A DNA stretch of 64,000 bases, from NCBI GenBank assembly GCA_900551325.1, contig URVM01000007.1:135464-199463 (forward strand), given 5' to 3'. The stretch is from an uncultured Eubacteriales bacterium (GTDB taxonomy: Bacteria; Bacillota; Clostridia; Lachnospirales; Cellulosilyticaceae). The translations under genes were made by a program, and so were the position numbers. Positions within the stretch are counted from its first letter, which is position 1. Each line of letters opens with the position of its first letter. This document shows, piece by piece, positions 18,168 through 26,576 of this stretch. The notes beneath the pieces were generated by a model. It worked only from the letters and a program-made list of their open reading frames with translations. It was not told where the DNA came from and made no database searches.

Positions 18168-19214
18168 ATGAAGAAAGAAACAGTTGAAACCATAGGTCTA
18201 GTAGGAGGAAACCTTCTAGCAAGTATGTTAGCTATAGAAGCTAAAAAAAGAGGTATAAAAACTTTCTTATTAGAACCAGAACTTAATAATATAGCTAGTG
18301 AAATTTGTGACTCACATATTATTGCAGATATTACAAAAGAAAATATCCAGCGTTTAGCTCTAAAGGTAGATAGAATTATATTTTGTACCAACAATATACC
18401 TGTATTAGGTAAGGATACTTTAAAAACATGTAAGGCCTATCCACAAGAAGAAGGTATAGATTTAGTAACAAATCGTGTACATCAGCTTACATTAGCAGAA
18501 CTAGCAGAAGTTCCAACACCTAAATATTATCATCAAAACAATAAACTTAAGTTTTTTGAAAAAATGACAGATGTAAGCCTACCTTTTAAATTATACCAAT
18601 TGTATGATGATCGCTATGAAGTAATGGATGTTTATACAAAAGAGGATTTAGAAGACTTTATTTATGAAATAGATGATGCTGCGACAGAGTGGTTAATAGA
18701 AGAAATCAATGAATATGAAAGATTTTTAAGCTTAACTGTACTAAAAGCAGGAGAGAAAGTCTATGTGTATCCAGTTCAAGAAGAAGTACTTAATGATAAG
18801 GATGTAAAATACATTTTTATGCCAGCAAATATTACTAAGAACTTACAAGGAAAACTCACACGATTTGCAAAAAAACTTCTTAAAGAAGTGCAAACAGAAG
18901 GACTCTTTACTTTTAAATTTGGTGTTAAGAAAAATCGTCAAGTTGAGCTTATAAATATTAATCCAGGTATCACTGTAGGGGATGTTGGAACCAATCATTA
19001 TACGGACTTTTCTGTTTATGAGCAGTTCCTCAATCTTATAGAAGGTTTACCACTAAAAGACGGTGAACTTCTTAAACCAAGTGTGACTACTATAATCAAA
19101 GAAGGAGATACTTCACACAGACCAGCCTTCCCATATCACCATTATGCACTAGATCGCCATAATAGCTTACCAGTAGCTATTTATGTAAAAGAAAATATGG
19201 AAGAGATAAACTAA
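18168..19214 (+). CDS. PurK-like ATP-grasp protein, divergent
   Basis: 348 aa. The N-terminus (GLVGGNLLASMLAIEAKKRGI) matches the PurK preATP-grasp pattern GGGQLGRMLA, and ELININPGITVGD near residues 262-274 occupies the place of the catalytic NEIAPRPHNSG loop, followed by FSVYEQFLNLIEGLPL as in PurK. The usual Pro/Arg/His/Asn residues are not conserved, so AIR carboxylation is doubtful. No purine genes are nearby. It may ligate another substrate or be a non-catalytic descendant. The stop is followed by a convergent terminator shared with the AP2 gene. Confidence 0.7.
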   Translation: MKKETVETIGLVGGNLLASMLAIEAKKRGIKTFLLEPELNNIASEICDSHIIADITKENIQRLALKVDRIIFCTNNIPVLGKDTLKTCKAYPQEEGIDLVTNRVHQLTLAELAEVPTPKYYHQNNKLKFFEKMTDVSLPFKLYQLYDDRYEVMDVYTKEDLEDFIYEIDDAATEWLIEEINEYERFLSLTVLKAGEKVYVYPVQEEVLNDKDVKYIFMPANITKNLQGKLTRFAKKLLKEVQTEGLFTFKFGVKKNRQVELININPGITVGDVGTNHYTDFSVYEQFLNLIEGLPLKDGELLKPSVTTIIKEGDTSHRPAFPYHHYALDRHNSLPVAIYVKENMEEIN

Positions 19215-19286
19215 TTAATAAGATAATAAAATAAGTTCTATTATATTTGTTAAGATTACTGTAATTAAATAAATACAATAAGTAAA

Positions 19287-19324
19287 AGACGATTTATAAT
19301 CTTAAAGTAGATTTTAAATCGTCT
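19287..19324. terminator. Bidirectional terminator overlapping the end of the AP2 gene
   Basis: AGACGATTTA and its complement TAAATCGTCT enclose an inner AATCT/AGATT stem. The right arm is the last codons and stop of the minus-strand AP2 gene, so coding and termination signals share bases. Confidence 0.75.
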
Positions 19325-20390
19325 CTTTATCTTTTTGAGGATAATTAGTAGGAGACAGAGGTGTTTTAAGTACACCAGCTTTTTGTAATTTTTGGGCTAT
19401 AGTTAGGGCATCGTTAGAATAGACTAAAGGTGACACCTCATTGGTATAACCATTTGGACCATATAAATATAAAGAAGCATAGTTATAAGCTTGAGCAGCC
19501 CGTTTCTCTGTAGGATAGTTACCTAGATAAATTTTCTTTTTTTGATAGCCAATAAGTGCACGATAGCTACTTTGATCTTTTGCTACACCACGCCATTTTT
19601 TATTAGAACAAACTCTATTTTGAATGGAATGATGAGTAAGTCGCTTTGAAATAGAAAGGGACTCATATAGGCTATCATATTCTTGGCGTGTTAAAAAAGG
19701 GAAGTTATTTTTAGAATAAGTATGTTCTTCTAAAGAAGTAGTAACTAAGTCAACGGCTTTATTATAAGCAATAGCAGCTAACATTTCACTTGTATAATAC
19801 CCTACTACTAAGGTGCCCTTTTTAAGGGATATCCGAGTAACGTAAGTGGGTTTATTGTATTTATTTTCTAGGCTTACCCCATAATAATGATTAATGACCT
19901 GTATATTTTTACGTCTAAAATCATAACGGTTACCATTGATAAAGATATAGTCCTTTAGGTAGGTCATAGATTTATTAAATCCAAAACGTTTTAAAATATT
20001 TTCTTGTTGATCTCCTATATAAGTATAGAGATAGTCTCCTCTTTTATGTATGCGCTTAGTAGAAAAGTAGAGTAAATCTTTTAGATCAAAGATAAGATAT
20101 AAATCAGGTGATATATAGTATTTAAAATGATCACTATGTACATAAATAGAAGTTTTAAAATACATATGATTATCCCTAAAATTAATACAAGCTACAAATT
20201 TCTCAAAAGAAATAGGGAAATGACTTATATAATCATTTAAAGCTAGAGAACTTGCAAAAATATTTTCCACAAAGTTATAAGCAAGTAAGGCTTCTTCATA
20301 AGTATTATAAAGTCCTATATATATTTTTTTGGTTTTGTACAAATAATAAACTCTGTAGCGCTCATTGGTTGCAGGATAAATATATGCCAT
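19314..20390 (-). CDS. Triple AP2/ERF-like repeat protein with a decayed HNH core
   Basis: 358 aa. Three AP2-type units are visible: about 6-48 (KKIYIGLYNTYEEALLAYN), 170-215 (TLVVGYYTSEMLAAIAYN) and the best conserved, 265-318 (KWRGVAKDQ, KKIYLGNYPTEKRAAQAYN, GPNGYTNEV). Before the second lies INGNRYDFRRKNIQVIN (about 151-167), which matches the homing-endonuclease pattern DHINGN..DNR..NL but with IF where the catalytic Asp-His should be. It looks like a former AP2-HNH homing endonuclease kept as a DNA-binding protein. Lone gene, divergent from transketolase; targets unknown. Confidence 0.75.
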   Translation of the reverse strand: MAYIYPATNERYRVYYLYKTKKIYIGLYNTYEEALLAYNFVENIFASSLALNDYISHFPISFEKFVACINFRDNHMYFKTSIYVHSDHFKYYISPDLYLIFDLKDLLYFSTKRIHKRGDYLYTYIGDQQENILKRFGFNKSMTYLKDYIFINGNRYDFRRKNIQVINHYYGVSLENKYNKPTYVTRISLKKGTLVVGYYTSEMLAAIAYNKAVDLVTTSLEEHTYSKNNFPFLTRQEYDSLYESLSISKRLTHHSIQNRVCSNKKWRGVAKDQSSYRALIGYQKKKIYLGNYPTEKRAAQAYNYASLYLYGPNGYTNEVSPLVYSNDALTIAQKLQKAGVLKTPLSPTNYPQKDKETI

Positions 20391-20543
20391 ATGAAACTCC
20401 TTTATTTGACATGATATATAAATTTAATAAGATAGCACTGTAAAATATATCGGAAAAGGGTAAGAAAAAGTGAAGGAATAGTCAAAATTAATAAATTGAA
20501 AATTAGAAGTTTGTCAATATAAATAGAATATGGGTAAAACGTG

Positions 20544-20572
20544 TATACAATATGAACAAAGCATATTATAAT
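20544..20572 (+). promoter_or_regulatory. Sigma-A type promoter of transketolase
   Basis: TATACA, 17-bp spacer, TATAAT; 47 bp before the tkt start, which has a strong AAGGAGG site. Confidence 0.5.
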
Positions 20573-20619
20573 TAGTAAAGGTATGAATAGCTGTATGTAT
20601 TTTAAGGAGGAAATTTTAA

Positions 20620-22599
20620 ATGAATTTAGTAGACCAAAAGACAATTAACACCATTCGCATCCTGTCAGCAGAAGCAATTCAAAAAGCTAACTCAGGGCAC
20701 CCAGGTTTACCACTTGGTTCAGCACCAATGGCTTATACATTATGGGGTAAACATTTAGCACACAACCCACATAATCCAAATTGGGCTAACAGAGATCGCT
20801 TTGTATTATCAGCAGGTCATGGTTCAGCATTACTTTATTCTTTACTTCATGTATTTGAATACGGTCTTACAATAGAAGATCTTCAAAACTTTAGACAAGA
20901 AGGAAGTCTTACACCAGGACATCCAGAGTATGGCCACACTGTAGGTGTAGAGCTTACAACAGGACCACTAGGACAAGGTATCGCATCAGCAGTAGGTATG
21001 GCTATGGCAGAACGTCATTTAGCATCACACTTTAATAAAGAAGGCTATGATATTGTTGACCACTACACTTATGCATTAGTAGGTGATGGTTGTCTTATGG
21101 AAGGTATTAGTTATGAAGCTGCATCTCTTGCAGGTACTTTAGGCCTTGATAAATTAATCATTCTTTATGATTCAAATAATATTACAATCGAAGGTAATAC
21201 ACAAATTGCCTTTACAGAAGACGTTAGAGCACGTTTTGAAGCACAAGGTTTTGCTACATTCTTAGTAGAAGATGGTAACGATATAGAAGCTATCTCAAAT
21301 GCTATTAGCCAAGCTAAAGCATCTGGTAAACCAAACTTTATTGAAGTTAAAACTCAAATTGGTTATGGTTGTCCAGCTAAAGTAGGTAAAGCTAGTGCAC
21401 ACGGTGAGCCTTTAGGACATGACAATATTGCTGAGACAAGAAAATTCTTAAATCACCACGATCAAGCTTTCTTCGTAGAAGATGAAGTAAAAGCAAACAT
21501 TAAAGCAATTAATGAAGAAAATGCAGCTAAAGAAGCAGCATGGAATGCATTATTTGAAAAATATGCACAAGCTTATCCAGAACTTGCAAAAGAGTGGGCA
21601 GTATGGAATGGTGAGGAAGCAGTAAGCTTAGAAGATCTTTATGCAAATTACGCAGATACTTCAAAAGCACTTGCAACTCGTCAAACATCATATGAAATCA
21701 TTAATCAAATCGCAAATAGAACAAGCAACTTTGTTGGAGGTTCTGCTGACCTTGCACCTTCTACTAAAACATATATGGAAGGTAAAGGTGATTTCCAAAA
21801 AGATAGCTACGAAGGAAGAAACCTTCACTTTGGTATTCGTGAACATGCTATGGCAGCTATTGCAAATGGTATGGCAGTACATGGTGGACTTAAAGTATTC
21901 TGTTCAACATTCTTCGTATTTAGTGATTACATGAAAAACTCTATGCGTTTAGCAGCTCTTATGAACTTACCAGTATCTTACGTACTTACACACGATAGTA
22001 TTGGGGTAGGTGAAGATGGTCCAACACATCAACCAATTGAGCAATTAGCTATGTTACGTAGTATGCCAAATATGATAACAATTCGTCCAGCAGATGGAAA
22101 AGAAACAGTTGCAGCATGGGAGTATGCTTTAAATAGTAAAGATCACCCAGTATCACTTGTTTTAACACGTCAAAACTTACCATACTTAGAAGGTACAGGT
22201 AGTGAGGCTAAAAAAGGTGGTTATGTAATTGGTGAAGTAGCATCTAAAGATGCAGATATTATTCTTATTGCTACAGGTTCAGAAGTAAACCTTATTGAAA
22301 AAGCAGCAAAAGAATTAGCTAAAGAAGGTATTAAAGCAGCAGTTGTAAGTATGCCATCTACAGATCTTTTCGAAATGCAAGATGAAGCTTACAAAAATGA
22401 AGTATTACCAAAAGACAAAACAAAACGTGTAGCAGTAGAAGCAGCTAGCTCATTCGGCTGGCATAAATATACAGGATTTGAAGGCCAAATTATCTCTATG
22501 GATACATTTGGAGAATCAGCACCAGCAGATCTTATCTTCAAGAAACATGGCTTTACTGTAGAAAACGTAGTTAAAGTAGCAAAAGAAGTACTTCAATAA
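20620..22599 (+). CDS. tkt: Transketolase
   Basis: 659 aa, the usual full length. The TPP motif GDGCLMEG with distal NN (DSNNITIEG), the catalytic histidine segments (SGHPGLPLG, GPLGQG), the pyrimidine-domain HDSIGVGEDGPTHQP and the C-terminal domain are all present. It interconverts C5 and C3/C6/C7 sugar phosphates in the non-oxidative pentose phosphate pathway. Codon use is strongly biased, implying high expression. It is monocistronic: own promoter upstream and own terminator downstream. Confidence 0.97.
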   Translation: MNLVDQKTINTIRILSAEAIQKANSGHPGLPLGSAPMAYTLWGKHLAHNPHNPNWANRDRFVLSAGHGSALLYSLLHVFEYGLTIEDLQNFRQEGSLTPGHPEYGHTVGVELTTGPLGQGIASAVGMAMAERHLASHFNKEGYDIVDHYTYALVGDGCLMEGISYEAASLAGTLGLDKLIILYDSNNITIEGNTQIAFTEDVRARFEAQGFATFLVEDGNDIEAISNAISQAKASGKPNFIEVKTQIGYGCPAKVGKASAHGEPLGHDNIAETRKFLNHHDQAFFVEDEVKANIKAINEENAAKEAAWNALFEKYAQAYPELAKEWAVWNGEEAVSLEDLYANYADTSKALATRQTSYEIINQIANRTSNFVGGSADLAPSTKTYMEGKGDFQKDSYEGRNLHFGIREHAMAAIANGMAVHGGLKVFCSTFFVFSDYMKNSMRLAALMNLPVSYVLTHDSIGVGEDGPTHQPIEQLAMLRSMPNMITIRPADGKETVAAWEYALNSKDHPVSLVLTRQNLPYLEGTGSEAKKGGYVIGEVASKDADIILIATGSEVNLIEKAAKELAKEGIKAAVVSMPSTDLFEMQDEAYKNEVLPKDKTKRVAVEAASSFGWHKYTGFEGQIISMDTFGESAPADLIFKKHGFTVENVVKVAKEVLQ

Positions 22600-22637
22600 T
22601 CAAAATTGAACTAGGTTAGAAATAACATAGAGAGATA

Positions 22638-22690
22638 AATAAGTGTAATGATTAAAAGTCTATAGACTATAATCATTGCACTTATTTTTA
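22638..22690 (+). terminator. Intrinsic terminator after tkt
   Basis: 17-bp stem (AATAAGTG..ATGATTA with its complement at 22670-22686, one G-T wobble) followed by a T-rich tail. Confidence 0.85.
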
Positions 22691-23049
22691 TGCATAAAAA
22701 TGCTTATTGGATAAAAGGCTATAGGCCATCTAAGTAGGTGAATAATAGAGTGCATAAACATAATTGTAGTTTCAATATAGATAAATTGGTTCTTATATAT
22801 GTAATAAACAAATTATTAACAAGAAAAAAAGAGGACAAACCTATAAAAATCAAGTTATTAACAGAGTTATACACATTATCCACAGGATAAATGCCCACAA
22901 AACGTATGTTTGGTTAAAATAATATATATAAATTGTGTAATAAATTAAAAAAGTAACATAGACAGGCTAATATCTAGTAATATCAATGGTTAGAACAGGG
23001 AAATAAATAATTAGACAAAAATAATAAGAAGAAATAATTAAAAAAACTA
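22691..23049. other. Gene-free spacer between tkt and the amino acid ABC operon
   Basis: About 360 bp of very AT-rich DNA without a supportable gene. It carries the tandem DnaA boxes listed separately and TTATTAACA near-matches around them; the promoter of the downstream operon begins at its right edge. Confidence 0.6.
22867..22884 (+). promoter_or_regulatory. Two abutting DnaA boxes
   Basis: TTATACACA (22867-22875) is followed with no gap by TTATCCACA (22876-22884). Both fit the consensus TTATNCACA and point the same way. A third, TGTGGATAA, lies at 26507-26515. Confidence 0.6.
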
Positions 23050-23078
23050 TTGACTATTAATACAAAAATATCTATAAT
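23050..23078 (+). promoter_or_regulatory. Strong sigma-A promoter of the amino acid ABC operon
   Basis: TTGACT, 17-bp spacer, TATAAT, 63 bp before the ATG of the binding-protein gene. Confidence 0.8.
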
Positions 23079-23141
23079 TATTCATATATTAAAAGAGTAA
23101 AGATTAAATGAAATAATATATAATCAATAGGGGGATTAATT

Positions 23142-23906
23142 ATGAAAAAGTTTATAAAAATTGGTGCTTTAGTTGTAGCAAGTATATTAAGTTTAGGTGT
23201 ATTATCAGGCTGTAGTAAACAAGAGAGTAATGTAATTGTAATGGGAACAAATGCAGCTTTCCCACCATTTGAAGAAATTAAAGGTGATGAAATTGTAGGC
23301 TTTGATATTGAACTTAGTCAATTAATTGCAGATAGATTAGGAAAAGAACTTAAAATAGAAGATATGGAATTTGGTCAATTACTTGGAGCAGTATCAGGAG
23401 GAAAGATTGACTTTATTGCTGCAGGTATGACAGTAGATGAAGAACGTGCAAAGCAAGTTGACTTTTCAGATTCTTACTTTAAATCTAAGCAAGTTATTAT
23501 TGTAAAAGAAGATAATGATACAATTAATACAGCTAAAGATTTAGAAGGTAAGCAAGTTGGTGTACAGTTAGGTACAACAGGTGACCTTTTCGTAAGAGGT
23601 TATGAAGGGGAAAATGGTGAGACAATTAATGTTGTTCAATTTGATAAAGGGGCGATGGCTGTAGCCGATCTTTCAATTGGTAAAATAGACGCAGTAGTAA
23701 TAGACGAGGAACCAGCTAAGAAAATTATTGCTAACTATGAAGGCGTAAAGGTTATTGAAGCATCATTTATTGATGAGTCTTATGCTATCGCAGTTAAGAA
23801 AGGTAATACAGAGTTACTTAATACAATTAATGAAGTATTAACAGAAATTAAAGCAGATGGTACTTACGATCAGCTTTATGCAAAATACTTTGGAGTAATA
23901 GAATAG
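23142..23906 (+). CDS. Polar amino acid ABC transporter substrate-binding lipoprotein
   Basis: 254 aa. Lipobox LSGC with Cys24, then the SBP_bac_3 fold: GTNAAFPPFEE, GFDIELSQLIADRLG, DFIAAGMTVDEERAKQVDFSDSY, VGVQLGTTGD. The Arg and Asp that bind the amino-acid backbone are present. It belongs with the permease and ATPase genes further on, from which it is now separated by a terminator and an IS200-like element. The substrate class is probably glutamine, cystine or arginine; the sequence does not decide it. Confidence 0.92.
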   Translation: MKKFIKIGALVVASILSLGVLSGCSKQESNVIVMGTNAAFPPFEEIKGDEIVGFDIELSQLIADRLGKELKIEDMEFGQLLGAVSGGKIDFIAAGMTVDEERAKQVDFSDSYFKSKQVIIVKEDNDTINTAKDLEGKQVGVQLGTTGDLFVRGYEGENGETINVVQFDKGAMAVADLSIGKIDAVVIDEEPAKKIIANYEGVKVIEASFIDESYAIAVKKGNTELLNTINEVLTEIKADGTYDQLYAKYFGVIE

Positions 23907-23929
23907 TAGCTAATAGTCTTAATAAAGGA

Positions 23930-23974
23930 GTTGCCATGAAATACCTTTCAATAGAATTTCATGGCAACCTTTTT
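23930..23974 (+). terminator. Terminator or attenuator after the binding-protein gene
   Basis: Perfect 13-bp stem (GTTGCCATGAAAT with its complement ATTTCATGGCAAC) followed by CTTTTTG. It falls inside the ABC operon, so it probably gives extra binding protein over permease. Confidence 0.85.
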
Positions 23975-23984
23975 GCCTAAAGAA

Positions 23985-24007
23985 AACCCCGGGCTATGCC
24001 TGGGGTT
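23985..24007 (+). repeat. Left-end hairpin of the IS200-like element
   Basis: AACCCCGGGC and GCCTGGGGTT pair around TAT with one G-T wobble. Confidence 0.7.
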
Positions 24008-24039
24008 CAAAAAAGCTTAGAGCTATGAGTATAAATAAA

Positions 24040-24096
24040 AAACCTCCTTTGAAGAATAAGATTAGGTTCGCCAACCAATCAAATCAAAGGAGGTTT
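24040..24096 (+). promoter_or_regulatory. Leader stem that sequesters the tnpA Shine-Dalgarno site
   Basis: AAACCTCCTTTGA (24040-24052) is an exact complement of TCAAAGGAGGTTT (24084-24096), which contains the tnpA ribosome binding site. Such sequestration is known for IS200 and keeps transposase low even when the element is transcribed from outside. Confidence 0.8.
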
Positions 24097-24102
24097 ATCC
24101 AA

Positions 24103-24573
24103 ATGGATAAAAATAGTTTAGCACATACAAAATGGAATTGTAAGTACCATATAGTATTTGCGCCTAAGTATAGAAGGCAAATTATTTATGGAAAAATAAA
24201 AAGGGATGTAGGTATTATTTTAAGAAGACTTTGTGAGTATAAGGGGATTGAGATTATAGAAGCTAATGCATGTAAGGATCATATTCATATGCTAGTAAGT
24301 ATTCCACCGAAGATGAGTGTATCAAGTTTTGTTGGTTATCTAAAGGGTAAAAGTTCACTTATGATATTTGATAGGCATGCAAATTTAAAATATAAATATG
24401 GAAACAGGCAGTTTTGGTGCAAAGGTTATTATGTAGATACAGTAGGAAGAAATAAAAAGGCAATACAGGAGTATATAAAAAATCAATTACAAGAAGATTT
24501 AATAGAAGAGCAAATGACAATTAAAGAATACATGGACCCGTTTACGGGTGAGCCAGTAAAAAAGAGCAAATAA
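24103..24573 (+). CDS. tnpA: IS200/IS605 family transposase TnpA
   Basis: 156 aa from ATG 24103, 7 nt after GGAGG; an in-frame ATG at 24025 lies outside the leader stem and would add 26 atypical residues. HUH motif HIH at 60-62 (ACKDHIHMLVS), catalytic Tyr124 in the AIQEYIKNQ helix, and KYHIVFAPKYRR near the start are typical. It acts as a dimer on single-stranded ends. The frame is complete, so the protein is probably functional. Confidence 0.95.
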   Translation: MDKNSLAHTKWNCKYHIVFAPKYRRQIIYGKIKRDVGIILRRLCEYKGIEIIEANACKDHIHMLVSIPPKMSVSSFVGYLKGKSSLMIFDRHANLKYKYGNRQFWCKGYYVDTVGRNKKAIQEYIKNQLQEDLIEEQMTIKEYMDPFTGEPVKKSK

Positions 24574-24576
24574 AAG

Positions 24577-24592
24577 AGCCTCTTTAGAGGCT
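24577..24592 (+). terminator. Hairpin directly after tnpA
   Basis: AGCCTC/GAGGCT around TTTA, starting 4 nt after the stop; no long T tract, so termination may be weak. Confidence 0.45.
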
Positions 24593-24675
24593 GCTTGAAA
24601 AAATTATGCAGTTGGCGAACCATTCAATATGCCTTAAGGCATGGCTAGCAATATGCCCTTACAGGGCTAGAGCAA

Positions 24676-24696
24676 ACCACCCGTTAGACGGGTGGT
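24676..24696 (+). repeat. Right-end hairpin of the IS200-like element
   Basis: ACCACCCG and CGGGTGGT around TTAGA, the type of subterminal structure recognised by TnpA at the right end. Confidence 0.7.
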
Positions 24697-24704
24697 CCTG
24701 ATTA

Positions 24705-24881
24705 ATATAAATAGAAGTTTGGAATATAACTATTTTCTGCACAGTAATTGAAGGACTATAAGATTATTAATGAATTATAAAAATATCTAATTATTTAATA
24801 TTTTGCTAGTAAATTATAAATAAGGCATATATAATAAATAATAGATTATGTGAATAAATATTAGGTTGTAGGAGGTTCTTT
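24705..24881. other. AT-rich leader of the permease gene
   Basis: About 180 bp between the IS200-like element and the permease start. A TATAAG at 24757 could serve as a -10 element but no good -35 is visible, so whether the permease now has its own promoter is unclear. Confidence 0.35.
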
Positions 24882-25586
24882 ATGTTTAGTTGGGAAACAA
24901 CAGTAGCTTTTTTTGAAACATTTATACAAGATAAATACTATATAATGCTTCTAAGCGGTATTCAAGAGACACTACTTTTAACACTTATTGCAACAATAAT
25001 AGGACTTATAATAGGTGTCATTATTGCAATGATACAAGTATCTGAATTTCCAAATAGGTACAAATGGCTTGGAACAATCTTAAAGAAAATTGCAAAGCTG
25101 TATGTAGATATTATTCGTGGTACACCAGCCATCGCACAAGTAAGTTTTATTTGGTTAGTAGTGTTGGCAAAATCTAATATGCCACGTGCAATAGTAGGTG
25201 GTATTGCCTTTGGTATTAATAGCGGTGCGTATATGTCAGAGCTTATTCGTGCAGGGATACAAGGGATTGATAAAGGGCAAATGGAAGCAGGACGATCACT
25301 TGGGCTTTCTTACTCACAAACAATGAAACTTATTATTATTCCTCAAGCTTTTAGACAAATGCTACCAGCACTTGTAAGTGAGTTTATTATTCTTATTAAA
25401 GAAACAGCTGTTATTGGCATGATTGGTGGACGTGATATTATGCGTGTTTCTAGTATTATGACTACTGATACAGGAAACTTTTTATGGCCAATCTTAATAG
25501 CGACAGCTACATATCTTATATTAACAAGTACTTTTACATTTGTTATGCGTATGGTAGAGAAAAAAATCAATAAAGGTAGATTCTAG
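24882..25586 (+). CDS. Polar amino acid ABC transporter permease
   Basis: 234 aa, HisM/GlnP type. About five TM helices, IIRGTPAIAQVSFIW near residues 78-92, and the cytoplasmic EAA loop EAGRSLGLSYSQTMKLIIIPQAFRQMLP that contacts the ATPase. AGGAGG precedes the ATG. It pairs with the ATPase 47 bp downstream and with the lipoprotein upstream of the IS200-like insertion. Two identical permease subunits are expected per transporter. Confidence 0.93.
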   Translation: MFSWETTVAFFETFIQDKYYIMLLSGIQETLLLTLIATIIGLIIGVIIAMIQVSEFPNRYKWLGTILKKIAKLYVDIIRGTPAIAQVSFIWLVVLAKSNMPRAIVGGIAFGINSGAYMSELIRAGIQGIDKGQMEAGRSLGLSYSQTMKLIIIPQAFRQMLPALVSEFIILIKETAVIGMIGGRDIMRVSSIMTTDTGNFLWPILIATATYLILTSTFTFVMRMVEKKINKGRF

Positions 25587-25633
25587 GAAATATTTCCCTG
25601 GAAACATAAATAGTATGTAAAAGAGGTGGAATA

Positions 25634-26356
25634 ATGATAGAGGTAAAAGAGCTTCATAAAAGTTTTGGGAATTTACATGTATTAAAAGGTATTAATGATT
25701 ATATAAATAAAGGTGAGGTTGTTGTAGTTATTGGCCCATCTGGTTCAGGTAAGTCTACATATTTACGTTGTATCAATCGTATGGAAGAGGCAAGCGGAGG
25801 ACAAATTTTAGTAGATAATGTAGATATAACTGACAAACAAGTAGATATTAATGACATTAGACAAAAAATTGGAATGGTATTTCAACATTTTAATTTGTTC
25901 CCTCATATGACAGTACTTGAAAATATCACTTTAGCTCCTATTCAAGTAAAAAAGATGAAAGAAGAAGAAGCAAAGGCCATAGCTTATGAGCTTTTAGATA
26001 AAGTTGGATTAAGAGAAAAAGCTAATGAATATCCTAACAAGTTATCAGGGGGACAAAAGCAAAGAATAGCAATAGCTCGTGCCTTAGCTATGAATCCAGA
26101 AGTTATGCTTTTTGATGAGCCAACTTCTGCACTTGATCCAGAAATGGTTAAAGAGGTTCTAGAAGTTATTAAGAATCTTGCTAAAGAAGGTATGACTATG
26201 ATGATAGTAACACATGAAATGGGATTTGCTAAAGAAGTAGGAACACGCCTTGTATTTATGGATGAAGGAACTATTTTAGAAGAAGGACATCCTAAAGAGG
26301 TATTTGAAAATCCTAAAGAAGAGCGTACTAAACTCTTTTTAAGCAAAGTTTTATAA
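25634..26356 (+). CDS. Polar amino acid ABC transporter ATPase (GlnQ-like)
   Basis: 240 aa. Walker A GPSGSGKST, Q-loop GMVFQHFNLFPHMTVLENI, signature LSGGQKQR, Walker B VMLFDEPTSALD and H-loop VTHE, with the GlnQ/HisP-type C-terminus (MDEGTILEEGHPKEVF). It powers amino acid import with the upstream permease and lipoprotein. A perfect 20-bp hairpin terminator ends the operon. Confidence 0.94.
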   Translation: MIEVKELHKSFGNLHVLKGINDYINKGEVVVVIGPSGSGKSTYLRCINRMEEASGGQILVDNVDITDKQVDINDIRQKIGMVFQHFNLFPHMTVLENITLAPIQVKKMKEEEAKAIAYELLDKVGLREKANEYPNKLSGGQKQRIAIARALAMNPEVMLFDEPTSALDPEMVKEVLEVIKNLAKEGMTMMIVTHEMGFAKEVGTRLVFMDEGTILEEGHPKEVFENPKEERTKLFLSKVL

Positions 26357-26410
26357 TAAAAATAATATTATCCCTTGGATAAAGCTAAGTGTAATTAAAT
26401 AAGGAAGAAT

Positions 26411-26454
26411 AATATAAAAGCTATAGAATCAAAGGATTCTATAGCTTTTATATT
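26411..26454 (+). terminator. Intrinsic terminator of the amino acid ABC operon
   Basis: Perfect 20-bp stem (AATATAAAAGCTATAGAATC with its complement) around AAAG, giving a T-rich 3' arm. Confidence 0.85.
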
Positions 26455-26506
26455 TGTATTGATAAACTTTAAATTTGTAAAAGTAACTATATGTCAATAA
26501 TGTACA

Positions 26507-26515
26507 TGTGGATAA
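26507..26515 (-). promoter_or_regulatory. Single DnaA box
   Basis: TGTGGATAA, the exact complement of TTATCCACA, in the spacer after the ABC operon; orientation opposite to the pair at 22867-22884. Confidence 0.45.
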
Positions 26516-26576
26516 ATATCCTGTAAAAGGTTGCCAAAAAAGAAGAAATTAGTTAAAATGAGAGAAGTTAATAATT

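Larger units (their letters stand above)
23978..24704 (+). mobile_element. IS200-like insertion sequence inside the ABC operon
   Basis: Single tnpA gene, a left subterminal hairpin (23985-24007), an internal leader hairpin hiding the tnpA ribosome site, and a right hairpin (24676-24696) identify an IS200/IS605-family element without tnpB. Exact ends cannot be fixed without an empty site; the limits given are estimates just outside the two hairpins. Confidence 0.75.

Noticed and set aside
22600..23141. Chromosomal replication origin
   Set aside because: Only two perfect DnaA boxes and no dnaA, dnaN, rpmH or similar origin neighbours.
24025..24102. 26-residue N-terminal extension of IS200 TnpA
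   Set aside because: Coded by the regulatory leader stem-loop; family length and the ribosome site support ATG 24103.
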